A stretch of 8,266 nucleotides of DNA. Origin: an uncultured Pseudomonadota bacterium (GTDB lineage: Bacteria > Pseudomonadota > Gammaproteobacteria > Methylococcales > Methylomonadaceae). Within the stretch, counting starts at the first letter, position 1, and each line of letters starts with the position of its first letter. The stretch spans positions 1 to 8,266 of the forward strand of contig CAIUWU010000076.1 of assembly GCA_903902945.1 (NCBI GenBank), in the 5' to 3' direction. The notes below the pieces were generated by a model. It worked only from the letters and a program-made list of their open reading frames with translations. It was not told the origin of the DNA and made no database searches. Positions 1 through 6,770 of the stretch are shown one piece after another. A program made the position numbers and the translations under genes.

Positions 1-44
1 CCATGTTATTAATCGTAATCAACCATTAAATCTCGTCAATCTTT

Positions 45-932
45 TCAATCCATATGCCACCAAGTAAGGCTATTTGAGATTGCTTTTACTGTGGTTGACG
101 CTTCTGTGAGTCTAATTCCCTGGTCTTCAATCACAATTCGGCGTTGTTTATATAAACCGCCAATCGCCTGTTTGAAGATCTTTTTACTGATCCCGAAGGT
201 GTCATAGATCAGTTCCGGCGAGCTTTTATCGGTTAATGGCAGATAGCCGTCGTGTTTTGCCAGGATTTCCAGAATTTTGGCCGAGGTCTTGTCGACTTTC
301 TGGCCATATTTTTCAAGGCTCAAAATCAGATCCAGACGCTGGTCAGGACGGATTTTTTTGATGTAGGCGGTCAGTTTCTGACCGCGACGTAGCGGCTGGA
401 AAATTTCATTTTTATACAGCAAGCCCCAGTATTTATGATCGACGACCGCTTTGAAGCCTAACTCGGTTGGCTCGGCAATGATGATGTCGACCGCTTGGCC
501 TTCGCGATAATAAAAAGCTTCATCCTGAATAAAGTCATCCAGCAGCATCGATGCGGCGATACGGTTGTTTTCATCCAGAAACACACGCACCAGATAGCTG
601 CGGCCTTCTACCATCGGCAGTTTTTGCTCGCTGAACGGGACCAGCAAGTCTTTAGGCATGCCCCAGTCGAGGAAAGCGCCGGCATGACTCAGTGAAACCA
701 CTTTTAAATAGGCCACTTCATCGACCTGTACCAGCGGTGTTTTCAGTGTAGCCCACAGCTTGCCGCTGCCATCGCTGTAAACAAAAACATCCAGTAGATC
801 GCCGCTGTCGTAATGTTGATCACCGGCACCTTCAGCCAGTGTAATTTCGCCGCCTTCACCGTCATGCAGATACAGATCCGCATCACGCTGACGGGAAACG
901 GTTAACGGGTTGAACTTGCCAATAGCTATCAT
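45..932 (-). CDS. S1-domain RNA-binding protein, CvfB/YitL family
   Basis: The 295-residue product has the layout of the CvfB/YitL family: S1-like beta-barrels at about residues 3-62, 67-130 and 145-207, then a winged-helix domain at about 214-275. The family-typical N-terminus (MIAIGKFNPL) is present. The C-terminal domain has the characteristic run from DKSSPELI (235-242) through FGISKKIFKQAIGGLYKQRR (246-265). Family members bind RNA in the cytoplasm; CvfB of Staphylococcus aureus affects virulence gene expression, but the role in gammaproteobacteria is not well defined. The ATG at 932 fits the family start, though no strong Shine-Dalgarno precedes it. About 20 residues, including a WWH motif, follow the winged helix. 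It lies 111 bases after the SH3-domain gene on the same strand. The family call is firm; the biological role is open. Confidence 0.9.
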   Translation of the reverse strand: MIAIGKFNPLTVSRQRDADLYLHDGEGGEITLAEGAGDQHYDSGDLLDVFVYSDGSGKLWATLKTPLVQVDEVAYLKVVSLSHAGAFLDWGMPKDLLVPFSEQKLPMVEGRSYLVRVFLDENNRIAASMLLDDFIQDEAFYYREGQAVDIIIAEPTELGFKAVVDHKYWGLLYKNEIFQPLRRGQKLTAYIKKIRPDQRLDLILSLEKYGQKVDKTSAKILEILAKHDGYLPLTDKSSPELIYDTFGISKKIFKQAIGGLYKQRRIVIEDQGIRLTEASTTVKAISNSLTWWHMD

Positions 933-964
933 AAAAATGCCAGGTTTGAAGAAGCGAATGCCAA

Positions 965-977
965 TGCCGGAGCGGCA
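965..977 (-). repeat. Small GC-rich hairpin upstream of the S1-protein gene
   Basis: TGCCG and CGGCA form a perfect 5-bp stem around a 3-base loop. It lies in the 111-base gap between the SH3-domain gene and the S1-protein gene, 32 bases before the latter's start. No uninterrupted U-run follows on the minus strand, so a strong intrinsic terminator is unlikely. It may be a weak attenuating or stabilising structure. Confidence 0.35.
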
Positions 978-991
978 CGGTAAGAATGCTC

Positions 992-1020
992 CCTGCTGCT
1001 TGCTGGGCTGAATCAGCAGG
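992..1020 (-). repeat. Inverted repeat after the SH3-domain gene
   Basis: CCTGCTG (992-998) and CAGCAGG (1014-1020) are perfect 7-bp inverted arms around a 15-base loop. They begin 23 bases beyond the stop codon of the SH3-domain gene. As RNA this would form a GC-rich stem, but on neither strand is it followed by a T-run. I therefore annotate it as an inverted repeat that could slow RNA decay at the 3' end, not as a rho-independent terminator. Confidence 0.45.
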
Positions 1021-1043
1021 TGAGCTGTGTGAAGCTGGCTGGC

Positions 1044-1682
1044 TTAGAAGCTGTCCCAGCCGCTGGAACGACGACGCCAACTGATTTTGGGCAGGATGAA
1101 ACCCAGCAACACGCCGAACAGCGATAAACCACCACCGTACAGAAACCAGTCCTGATTGCTGGTGTCAGTCAAAGCCTGATTTTCACGTTTCAGCTGTTGT
1201 AATTCGCGTTCGATAGTTACAACCCGTTCCTGCAATTCATCGCGTTGTTGTTTCAGCTGAATCGCATTGGCTGCGGTCTGCTGGAGTTCCGTCAAATCGC
1301 TGCTGAGTTTGTCGCGCTGTTTGCCGATGTCGAGGTTGGTCGCCTGTGAGGTTTTCAGTTGTTTATTTTCTTCCTGCAGGGCTTCCAGTTTTTTGCTGAT
1401 TGCGTCCAGTTGGTTGCGACTGCTGGGTTCGTCGCTTAAGAAGCGGCTGAGTACAAAGCCCTCAGTGCCAGCGCTGGACTGAATATAACTATAGCCATTT
1501 TCATTGCTGTCCTGAAAAATGGTCACCTGACTGCCGGAAGGCAACATCTTGATGATTTTGCCGCGTTCACTGTCGGATGCGCGTAACGGTAATTCCAGGT
1601 TTTCACTGACATAGGCGGTTTTAGCATGGGCTAAGTTGCTGAAACTTAGAATCATCAACCAACCGGCTACTAGTTTTTTCAC
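1044..1682 (-). CDS. SH3-domain, coiled-coil membrane protein (TIGR04211/YgiM type)
   Basis: The start is taken as GTG at 1682, giving 212 residues. This places a clean signal peptide at the N-terminus (VKKLVAGWLM, hydrophobic core, then LAHA with cleavage before KTAYV). An upstream in-frame ATG at 1766 would add 28 non-signal-like residues and overlap argF. After the signal come a bacterial SH3 domain (about 21-83, with the LPLRASDSERGK and SGSQV motifs), a long Q/E/K-rich coiled coil (about 88-173), one membrane span (about 180-198) and a short basic tail ending RRRSSGWDSF. This order matches the TIGR04211/YgiM family, which is usually about 200 residues. The SH3 domain and coiled coil would be periplasmic. 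The function of this family is not settled; a cell-envelope role is inferred. It lies 43 bases after argF and has a candidate promoter of its own. Confidence 0.88.
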   Translation of the reverse strand: MKKLVAGWLMILSFSNLAHAKTAYVSENLELPLRASDSERGKIIKMLPSGSQVTIFQDSNENGYSYIQSSAGTEGFVLSRFLSDEPSSRNQLDAISKKLEALQEENKQLKTSQATNLDIGKQRDKLSSDLTELQQTAANAIQLKQQRDELQERVVTIERELQQLKRENQALTDTSNQDWFLYGGGLSLFGVLLGFILPKISWRRRSSGWDSF

Positions 1683-1713
1683 GATATTACTCACAGGAAA
1701 ATGGAAAGCGGCA

Positions 1714-1742
1714 ATTCTAGCGAAATTATCGGCAGATGAGAA
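1714..1742 (-). promoter_or_regulatory. Candidate promoter for the SH3-domain gene
   Basis: On the minus strand, TTCTCA (1737-1742; 4 of 6 matches to TTGACA) and TAGAAT (1714-1719; 5 of 6 matches to TATAAT) are separated by exactly 17 bases. The -35 lies inside the last codons of argF and the -10 in the gap. Transcription would begin near 1707, leaving a leader of about 25 bases before the GTG at 1682. This suggests the SH3-domain gene can be transcribed independently of argDF. It is predicted from consensus only. Confidence 0.5.
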
Positions 1743-2625
1743 ATTCCAGCAGCGCTTTTTGCGCATGCAGGCGGTTTTCTGCTTCTGGGAAAATCACGCT
1801 TTGCGGGCCGTCGATTACCTCGGCACTGACTTCTTCACCACGATGGGCCGGCAGACAATGCATGAACAGTGCGTCCGGGTGCGCGGCCTGCATGGTTTGC
1901 TGATTAACCTGAAAATCCTGGAAGGCTATTTCCCGTTTTTTCTGTTCATCTTCCTGGCCCATGCTGGCCCAGACATCGGTCACCACCAGATCAGCCTGGG
2001 CCGCCGCCTGTTCGGGATGATTGAAGAAAGCAATCCGCGAACCAGCCGCATCGACAATGCTTTGATTAGGCCGATATTCATAAGGACAGGCTATGTTTAG
2101 TTTGAAATCAAACTGACGCGCAGCGTTGATATAGGAGTGACACATATTATTGCCATCACCGATCCAGGTTACGGTTTTACCGGCAATATCACCGCGCATT
2201 TCAAAATACGTCTGCATATCGGCCAGTAACTGGCAAGGGTGAAGCAGGTCGGTCAGACCGTTGATTACCGGTACCCGCGAATAGTGTGCAAAAGTGGTCA
2301 CGGTTTCGTGTTTATTAGTTCGCAACATAATCGCATCGACCATGCTGGAAATGACCCGGGCACTGTCTTCTAGTGGCTCACCGCGTCCCAGCTGGGTATC
2401 TCTGGGCGACAGAAAAATGGCACTGCCGCCAAACTGTGCCATACCGGCTTCAAATGAAATCCGGGTTCGGGTAGACGATTTTTCAAAAATCATCCCCAGC
2501 ACCTTGCCCTTCATCGGCTGATAGTCAGGGTCGCGATGATTTTTTAACTGAATGGCTCTGGCGATTAAGGTCCGTAATTCAGCACTCGATAAATCGAGCA
2601 GACTGGTGAAGTGTCTGAGTTCCAT
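1726..2625 (-). CDS. argF: Ornithine carbamoyltransferase
   Basis: This enzyme transfers the carbamoyl group from carbamoyl phosphate to L-ornithine, giving citrulline in cytoplasmic arginine synthesis. The 299 residues include all diagnostic sites: the carbamoyl-phosphate motif SSTRTR (50-55), HPCQ (129-132), the ornithine-binding region with DVWASMGQE (217-225), and HCLP (256-259) with the reactive cysteine at 257. Length is typical of anabolic trimeric enzymes (about 300). The SMG and HCLP motifs identify ornithine rather than aspartate as the second substrate. The ATG at 2625 gives the usual short N-terminus (MELRHFTSLLDLS). It starts only 5 bases after the argD stop and lacks a strong Shine-Dalgarno, so co-transcription and translational coupling with argD are likely. 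No other arginine gene lies in this window. Confidence 0.97.
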   Translation of the reverse strand: MELRHFTSLLDLSSAELRTLIARAIQLKNHRDPDYQPMKGKVLGMIFEKSSTRTRISFEAGMAQFGGSAIFLSPRDTQLGRGEPLEDSARVISSMVDAIMLRTNKHETVTTFAHYSRVPVINGLTDLLHPCQLLADMQTYFEMRGDIAGKTVTWIGDGNNMCHSYINAARQFDFKLNIACPYEYRPNQSIVDAAGSRIAFFNHPEQAAAQADLVVTDVWASMGQEDEQKKREIAFQDFQVNQQTMQAAHPDALFMHCLPAHRGEEVSAEVIDGPQSVIFPEAENRLHAQKALLEFLICR

Positions 2626-2630
2626 GGTCG

Positions 2631-3803
2631 TTACCGGGTAAATTCGTCAATGAGAGCCGACAGCGTATCTGTCAGCTGCGTAATTTGGGACTGGTCGATT
2701 AACAGTGGCGGCAGCAGACGGATGGTATTGTCCGCTGTGACATTGATCAGGAGGCCTTGTTGCAAGGCTTTGCCCACCAGTTCGCCGCAAGGCCGGTTCA
2801 GTTCAATACCTATCATCAAACCCAACTGGCGAATCTCGACGATTGCGGCTTTGTTTTGGGTTTTTGCGCTGATTTGTGCGCTGATTAACTGACCTTTAGT
2901 GTTGGCATCGGCGATCAGATCAGACTGTTGTAAGCTGTCGAGTACCGCCAGTGCAGCGGCGCAAGCCAGCGGATTGCCGCCAAAAGTCGAACCGTGATTG
3001 CCGGCGGTCAATACATCTGCGGCAATGCCGCGTGCCAGACAGGCACCGACAGGCACACCATTGCCTAAAGCTTTGGCCATGGTGCAGACATCAGGCAGAA
3101 TGTCATTATGCTGATAAGCCATCAGCTTGCCGGTTCTGCCGACGCCGGTCTGAATTTCATCCAGCATCATCAGAATCTGATGACGGTCGCACAGTGCACG
3201 AATTTGATTCAGATAATCTCTGGCGGGCACATTCACCCCGCCTTCACCTTGAATTGGCTCGACCAGAATGGCGACGATATCAGGATGGCTCTGCAGCGCA
3301 TTTTCGATGGCGGCCATATCGTTGTAGGGCACATGAATAAAGCCCGGCAGCAAGGGTGCAAAGCCCTGTTTGATCTTGGCGTTGGCGGTGGCACTCATCG
3401 CCCCCATGGTGCGGCCATGAAAGCTTTTATCCATGGTCAGTATTACCGGCGCTTCAATACCACGCTGATGGCCGAATTTACGGGCCAGCTTGATAGCGGC
3501 TTCATTGGCTTCGGTGCCGGAGTTACAAAAGAACACATTATCCATCCCGGTTAACGTGGTCAGCTGATCGGCCAGTCGCGCCTGCAAGTCGATGTTGTAA
3601 AGATTGGATGTGTGTAACAGCTTGCCGCTCTGTTCACACAGTGCCCGATGCACGGCGGGATGCGCATGGCCCAGGTTACAAACTGCAATACCGGCTATGG
3701 CATCCAGATAACGTTTGCCGGCCATATCCCATAACCACGCGCCTTCACCGCGGTCAAAAGTGATTGCCTGTCTGGCGTAAGTCGGCATGATATGTGTTGT
3801 CAT
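2631..3803 (-). CDS. argD: Acetylornithine aminotransferase
   Basis: A class III, PLP-dependent aminotransferase that converts N-acetylglutamate semialdehyde and glutamate to N-acetylornithine and 2-oxoglutarate. Related enzymes can also act on succinyl-diaminopimelate in lysine synthesis. The 390 residues match the usual length. Visible sites are the PLP phosphate-binding NSGTEAN (94-100), SFHGRT (127-132), LDEIQTGVGRTGK (214-226, with the PLP-pyridine aspartate at 215), the Schiff-base lysine K244 in MAKALGNGVPVG, and HGSTFGGNP (270-278). The ATG at 3803 gives MTTHIMPTYARQ, a familiar ArgD N-terminus. A CAGGG at 3814-3818 can serve as ribosome-binding site, at slightly long spacing of 10 bases. 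It is the first gene of an argD-argF unit behind a strong predicted promoter. An ornithine or succinylornithine aminotransferase is less likely because argF follows directly. Confidence 0.95.
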   Translation of the reverse strand: MTTHIMPTYARQAITFDRGEGAWLWDMAGKRYLDAIAGIAVCNLGHAHPAVHRALCEQSGKLLHTSNLYNIDLQARLADQLTTLTGMDNVFFCNSGTEANEAAIKLARKFGHQRGIEAPVILTMDKSFHGRTMGAMSATANAKIKQGFAPLLPGFIHVPYNDMAAIENALQSHPDIVAILVEPIQGEGGVNVPARDYLNQIRALCDRHQILMMLDEIQTGVGRTGKLMAYQHNDILPDVCTMAKALGNGVPVGACLARGIAADVLTAGNHGSTFGGNPLACAAALAVLDSLQQSDLIADANTKGQLISAQISAKTQNKAAIVEIRQLGLMIGIELNRPCGELVGKALQQGLLINVTADNTIRLLPPLLIDQSQITQLTDTLSALIDEFTR

Positions 3804-3868
3804 TTTGCTAAGGCCCTGAAAGTTATTGAAAAATAAAGCCTGTTCCGGTACTGGGAAAAAAGCGCGCG

Positions 3869-3897
3869 ATTATATTTTCTTAAGCATGACTAAGCAA
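3869..3897 (-). promoter_or_regulatory. Predicted sigma-70 promoter of argD-argF
   Basis: On the minus strand a perfect TATAAT (3869-3874) lies exactly 17 bases from TTGCTT (3892-3897; 3 of 6 matches to TTGACA). Transcription would start around 3862-3865, leaving a leader of about 60 bases before argD. The discriminator between the -10 and the start is purely G/C (CGCGCGC, 3862-3868), followed directly by six T (3856-3861). No ArgR-type palindrome is visible here. Confidence 0.7.
3881..3896. repeat. Direct hexamer repeat across the argD promoter spacer
   Basis: TAAGCA occurs at 3881-3886 and again at 3891-3896, a 10-base period (one helical turn) with TGAC between. The two copies cover the spacer and -35 of the predicted argD promoter, placing them on one face of the DNA. 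This is the geometry of a regulator-binding site, but I do not recognise the motif, and a pair of hexamers can arise by chance. Confidence 0.35.
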
Positions 3898-3927
3898 TAA
3901 ATAGTTTTGCTTGGTGTTTAAAAAACG

Positions 3928-5238
3928 TCAGTGCTGATAGAGCGGCAGTGCGGCGATGCGATCATTGATTTGCTGGATCACCTGTTTATAAGCCGGGCTG
4001 TCGATGCTGTTGTAGCGGGTTTTGAAACTGTTTTCGTCCATATGTTCTTCTAGGCCCTGCGGGTCGGGAATGAGGTCTGTATAACTGCTGGTCTCGGCCA
4101 TGATTTTTTGTAAACGACGGGCCGATTCTGCCGACGCCGTGGCCAGCTGACCAAAACGGCTGCCGGCTTGGTCGGAATTGATGTCAATAAAACTGAAACC
4201 GCTGCCTTGCTGGGCATCGCCAACTTCTTTATCTAGCCCCATCTGTTGACCCAGCAGAATATTATCGGCCGCCGATAACAAGGCCGAAGCGATGAAATGC
4301 TGAGGAATGTCGACGCGTTTATAGGCAAATACCGGATATTCCTTGTTGTAGATCAGACCTATCGGCAGATAACGGCGCAGTTCGCCTTTGAATACATAAC
4401 TGGCTGCGGCAATGATCACCGCCCGGTTTTCCTGGATCGCGCTATTTTCATGACTACGCTGATAAGCGGTGGCGAACAAGGGTTGCAATAATTCTGTCAG
4501 TGACAATCGCCAGGCCGGATCATGCTGATTGACGATTTCGTTGATCTGGTGCTGATAAATAGGCAGGCTGGGGTAATCCTTGTGTTTTTGGACCGCTAGT
4601 TGCTTGGCCTGTTCAACGATGGCACTCAGATAACTGATGTCGAGGGTTTGGTCATTAATGTTGACACTTTGCACATACTGTCGGGCCAGTTGCCAGTATT
4701 GTTCCAGTACGGTGTTATGGACGATAAACGGCACCAGCCAGTTCGCCATCGGGTCCGGGATGGAAATTTCACCGATTTTCAGTGACTTCAAATACAGTCC
4801 TTGTTGGTTTTGGCGGATGTTGAAACTGAAATCGAGGTAGCGTCCCCAAGGGCTGGCTGGCACAAAAATCGCAATCTGGAAAATCAGACGGCCTGATTCA
4901 AAGCGGATGGCGGTGGTGTTTTCGACAAAATGATTCAGCAGATAGCTGGCGGCAATGTTTAAGTCTTTGGCATTCAGGCTCAGGTTTTTGATGCTGTCAC
5001 GTTCTTCGGGCTTGATATGCAGAATTTGTTTGGCGCGTTCGATGTCTTCACGATTCAGACCCTGAGCAATCACCTGCTGTGGTGAATTATCGATTGCAAA
5101 ACACAACAAGATATTAATCAGCACTGCCAGTACCAGGCCGCAATAGCCTGTCACACGCAAGCAACGTCGCAGCCAGGGAGGCGGCGAAACGACAGACAGC
5201 GGATGTTTGATCAGCAGCTGTTTTATTGGTCCGTACAT
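3928..5238 (-). CDS. Membrane-anchored protein of unknown function with YfiM-like C-terminal motif block
   Basis: I do not recognise this 436-residue protein by name. It has a basic N-terminus (R24, R25, R28) and one strong membrane segment at about 31-50, so the rest should be periplasmic. Residues about 55-175 look like a mixed alpha/beta domain with alternating hydrophobic strands (for example RLIFQIAIFV, 117-126). Residues about 175-300 are mostly helical. Residues 314-363 carry an ordered set: HFIASALLSAADN (314-326), KEVGD (337-341), GSGFSF (345-350), D352, D356 and AG (358-359). That order (HF..SA, KE..D, GSG.S, D...D..G) resembles my recollection of the YfiM/DUF2279 periplasmic lipoproteins, but no lipobox is present and the spacing before KE is shorter. 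The start overlaps the end of ppx by 16 bases, so the two genes are probably translated together. A link to phosphate or envelope physiology is inference from context only. Confidence 0.8.
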   Translation of the reverse strand: MYGPIKQLLIKHPLSVVSPPPWLRRCLRVTGYCGLVLAVLINILLCFAIDNSPQQVIAQGLNREDIERAKQILHIKPEERDSIKNLSLNAKDLNIAASYLLNHFVENTTAIRFESGRLIFQIAIFVPASPWGRYLDFSFNIRQNQQGLYLKSLKIGEISIPDPMANWLVPFIVHNTVLEQYWQLARQYVQSVNINDQTLDISYLSAIVEQAKQLAVQKHKDYPSLPIYQHQINEIVNQHDPAWRLSLTELLQPLFATAYQRSHENSAIQENRAVIIAAASYVFKGELRRYLPIGLIYNKEYPVFAYKRVDIPQHFIASALLSAADNILLGQQMGLDKEVGDAQQGSGFSFIDINSDQAGSRFGQLATASAESARRLQKIMAETSSYTDLIPDPQGLEEHMDENSFKTRYNSIDSPAYKQVIQQINDRIAALPLYQH

Positions 5239-6731
5239 CGGTTAATGCTCATCGTAAAACCACTGTCTTTCAGATATTCGATTTCCTGAGCCAGATCGGC
5301 TTCGGTCAGCGGTGCTTGTTTTAACCAGTGGTCGGGGAAGCAGAGGGCGATGTCGTGATGATCGATTTTGATTCCGAAATCCGGCAAGGTGGTATGCCGG
5401 TTGCGGTGTAACAGGCAGGCCAGTCGAAATATCACCATTAGAGTGGGAGCATGACGATTCCAGGGTGCGGCCAGATCTGCGAAATGGCTTAAATTGATTT
5501 TTTTTCGATGGTTGCGAACCAGTCGCGACAGCACTAACTGATCTTGTTTCGAGAAACCTGCCAGATCGCCGTTTTCAATGATGTAAGCACTATGCTTGTG
5601 ATACTGGCTATGGGCAATTTCCAGACCGATTTCATGCAAATCGGCAGCCCACTCCAAAAACTGGCGGCTGGCTTCTTCTTGAACCGCCGGATGCTGCTCC
5701 AGCTGTTGCAACAAGCTATGGATCGTGGTTTTGATCTGTTCGCTGTGTTTACGGTCGCAGCGATAGCGTTCTGCCATCAAGGCACTGGTTTGTGAGCGAA
5801 TGTCGTGATCGTAAATCCGGTCCAGTAATTCATAAACCAGACCTTCACGCAGGGCACCGTCAGAGACGGTCATTTGCTTGATGTGCAGGGTTTTAAAAGT
5901 AGCATAGACGATGGCAACTGCACCCATGAAGACCGGACGCCGTTCGATACTGAGACCGGCGAAGTCGATCTGATCAATATGGCTCAGTTTTAATAACTGG
6001 CCGACCAGTTGTTCAATGCCATCCAGGGTAATGCCGTTATTGCTCCAACCCATGCTCTGTAGCACCTGATTGATGGCTTTCAGACTGCCGGATGCGCCGA
6101 TGGCTTCATCCCATTCACGGCTGTGGAATTTGTCCTGAAACGGCTCTAAATGTTGCCCGGCGTACAGGCAGGCTTTTTTGAAGGCCTTTTTGGAAATTTC
6201 GCCTTTTTTGAAAAATTGCTGGCTGACGGTAACGCAACCCATGCCCAGACTTTCTTTGGTATGGGCAATATTGTGGCGACCGATAATGTATTCGGTACTG
6301 CCGCCACCGATATCCATCACGAAACGGTTATTGGCATTACTGGCCAGACTGTGGGCAACGCCCTGATAAATCAGTCGGGCTTCTTCAATCCCGGAAATGA
6401 TATGAATCTGGTGGCCGAGGGCTTGTTCGGCTTTGGCGATGAATTGTTCGGCATTACGGGCGCTACGCAAGGTATTGGTGCCGACGATGCTGACGCTGTG
6501 GGCCGGAAAGTTGCGAATCCGCTGGCCAAAACGTTCCAGACAGGCTAGGGCTTTTTGTTGGGTGGCTGCATCGAGGTTTTTCTGCTCATCCATGCCGGCC
6601 GCCAGTCGCACCATTTCTTTCAACCGATCGACAATCTGCAATTTACCGTCTTGCAGGCTGCAAATAATCATGTGGAAACTGTTGGAACCTAAATCGATGG
6701 CGGCGACGCTGGTCGGGATCTGGTTTGGCAA
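5223..6731 (-). CDS. ppx: Exopolyphosphatase (Ppx/GppA family)
   Basis: Ppx/GppA enzymes remove terminal phosphate from inorganic polyphosphate, and some hydrolyse pppGpp. The 502 residues fit proteobacterial Ppx (about 500-513). The N-terminal ASKHA-fold part shows AAIDLGSNSFHMI (10-22), SGIEEARLIYQG (113-124) with the catalytic glutamate region at 116-117, DIGGGSTEYIIG (140-151), ASGSLKAI (213-220) and DGALREG (291-297). The C-terminal HD-like helical domain includes ADLHEIGLEIAHSQYHKHSAY (363-383). The start is TTG at 6731: it places the first motif at the usual distance, it has AGGA at ideal spacing, and the next in-frame methionine lies inside the motif. Sequence alone cannot exclude a GppA preference. 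No ppk is in the window. The gene diverges from the YadG-like gene and overlaps the downstream membrane-protein gene. Confidence 0.93.
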   Translation of the reverse strand: MPNQIPTSVAAIDLGSNSFHMIICSLQDGKLQIVDRLKEMVRLAAGMDEQKNLDAATQQKALACLERFGQRIRNFPAHSVSIVGTNTLRSARNAEQFIAKAEQALGHQIHIISGIEEARLIYQGVAHSLASNANNRFVMDIGGGSTEYIIGRHNIAHTKESLGMGCVTVSQQFFKKGEISKKAFKKACLYAGQHLEPFQDKFHSREWDEAIGASGSLKAINQVLQSMGWSNNGITLDGIEQLVGQLLKLSHIDQIDFAGLSIERRPVFMGAVAIVYATFKTLHIKQMTVSDGALREGLVYELLDRIYDHDIRSQTSALMAERYRCDRKHSEQIKTTIHSLLQQLEQHPAVQEEASRQFLEWAADLHEIGLEIAHSQYHKHSAYIIENGDLAGFSKQDQLVLSRLVRNHRKKINLSHFADLAAPWNRHAPTLMVIFRLACLLHRNRHTTLPDFGIKIDHHDIALCFPDHWLKQAPLTEADLAQEIEYLKDSGFTMSINRCTDQ

Positions 6732-6738
6732 GGCTTAT

Positions 6739-6742
6739 TCCT
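6739..6742 (-). promoter_or_regulatory. Shine-Dalgarno that fixes the TTG start of ppx
   Basis: AGGA on the minus strand lies 7 bases before the TTG at 6729-6731. This is the ideal spacing, and no ATG lies between it and the conserved N-terminal motif of Ppx, so it decides in favour of the rare TTG start. Confidence 0.7.
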
Positions 6743-6770
6743 ATTCGGGCTGCGAGGGTTGCTTAAACTT

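Noticed and set aside
1..44. Possible terminator downstream of the S1-protein gene
   Set aside because: Only a 5-bp AT-only inverted repeat (TTAAT/ATTAA) is present; too weak, and the window edge prevents further reading.
1636..2100. Plus-strand open frame of 154 codons opposite the SH3-domain and argF genes
   Set aside because: It is antisense to argF, which has all its catalytic motifs; the frame shows no domain, and no start signal supports it.
3108..3554. Plus-strand open frame of 148 codons opposite argD
   Set aside because: It is a shadow of the argD coding strand, with histidine-rich, family-free sequence typical of antisense reading.
3818..3833. Possible ArgR box in the argD leader (TGAAAGTTATTGAAAA)
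   Set aside because: It has two TGAA half-sites in direct, not inverted, orientation and does not match the ARG-box palindrome.
3898..3930. Possible intrinsic terminator after the unknown membrane-protein gene (T6 run next to the stop)
   Set aside because: Only TCAG-CA-CTGA precedes the T-run; its 2-base loop cannot form a stable hairpin.
6150..6548. Plus-strand open frame of 132 codons opposite ppx, rich in Gly and Phe
   Set aside because: It is antisense to the conserved Ppx phosphatase domain, with composition that follows from the opposite strand's codons and no motif of its own.
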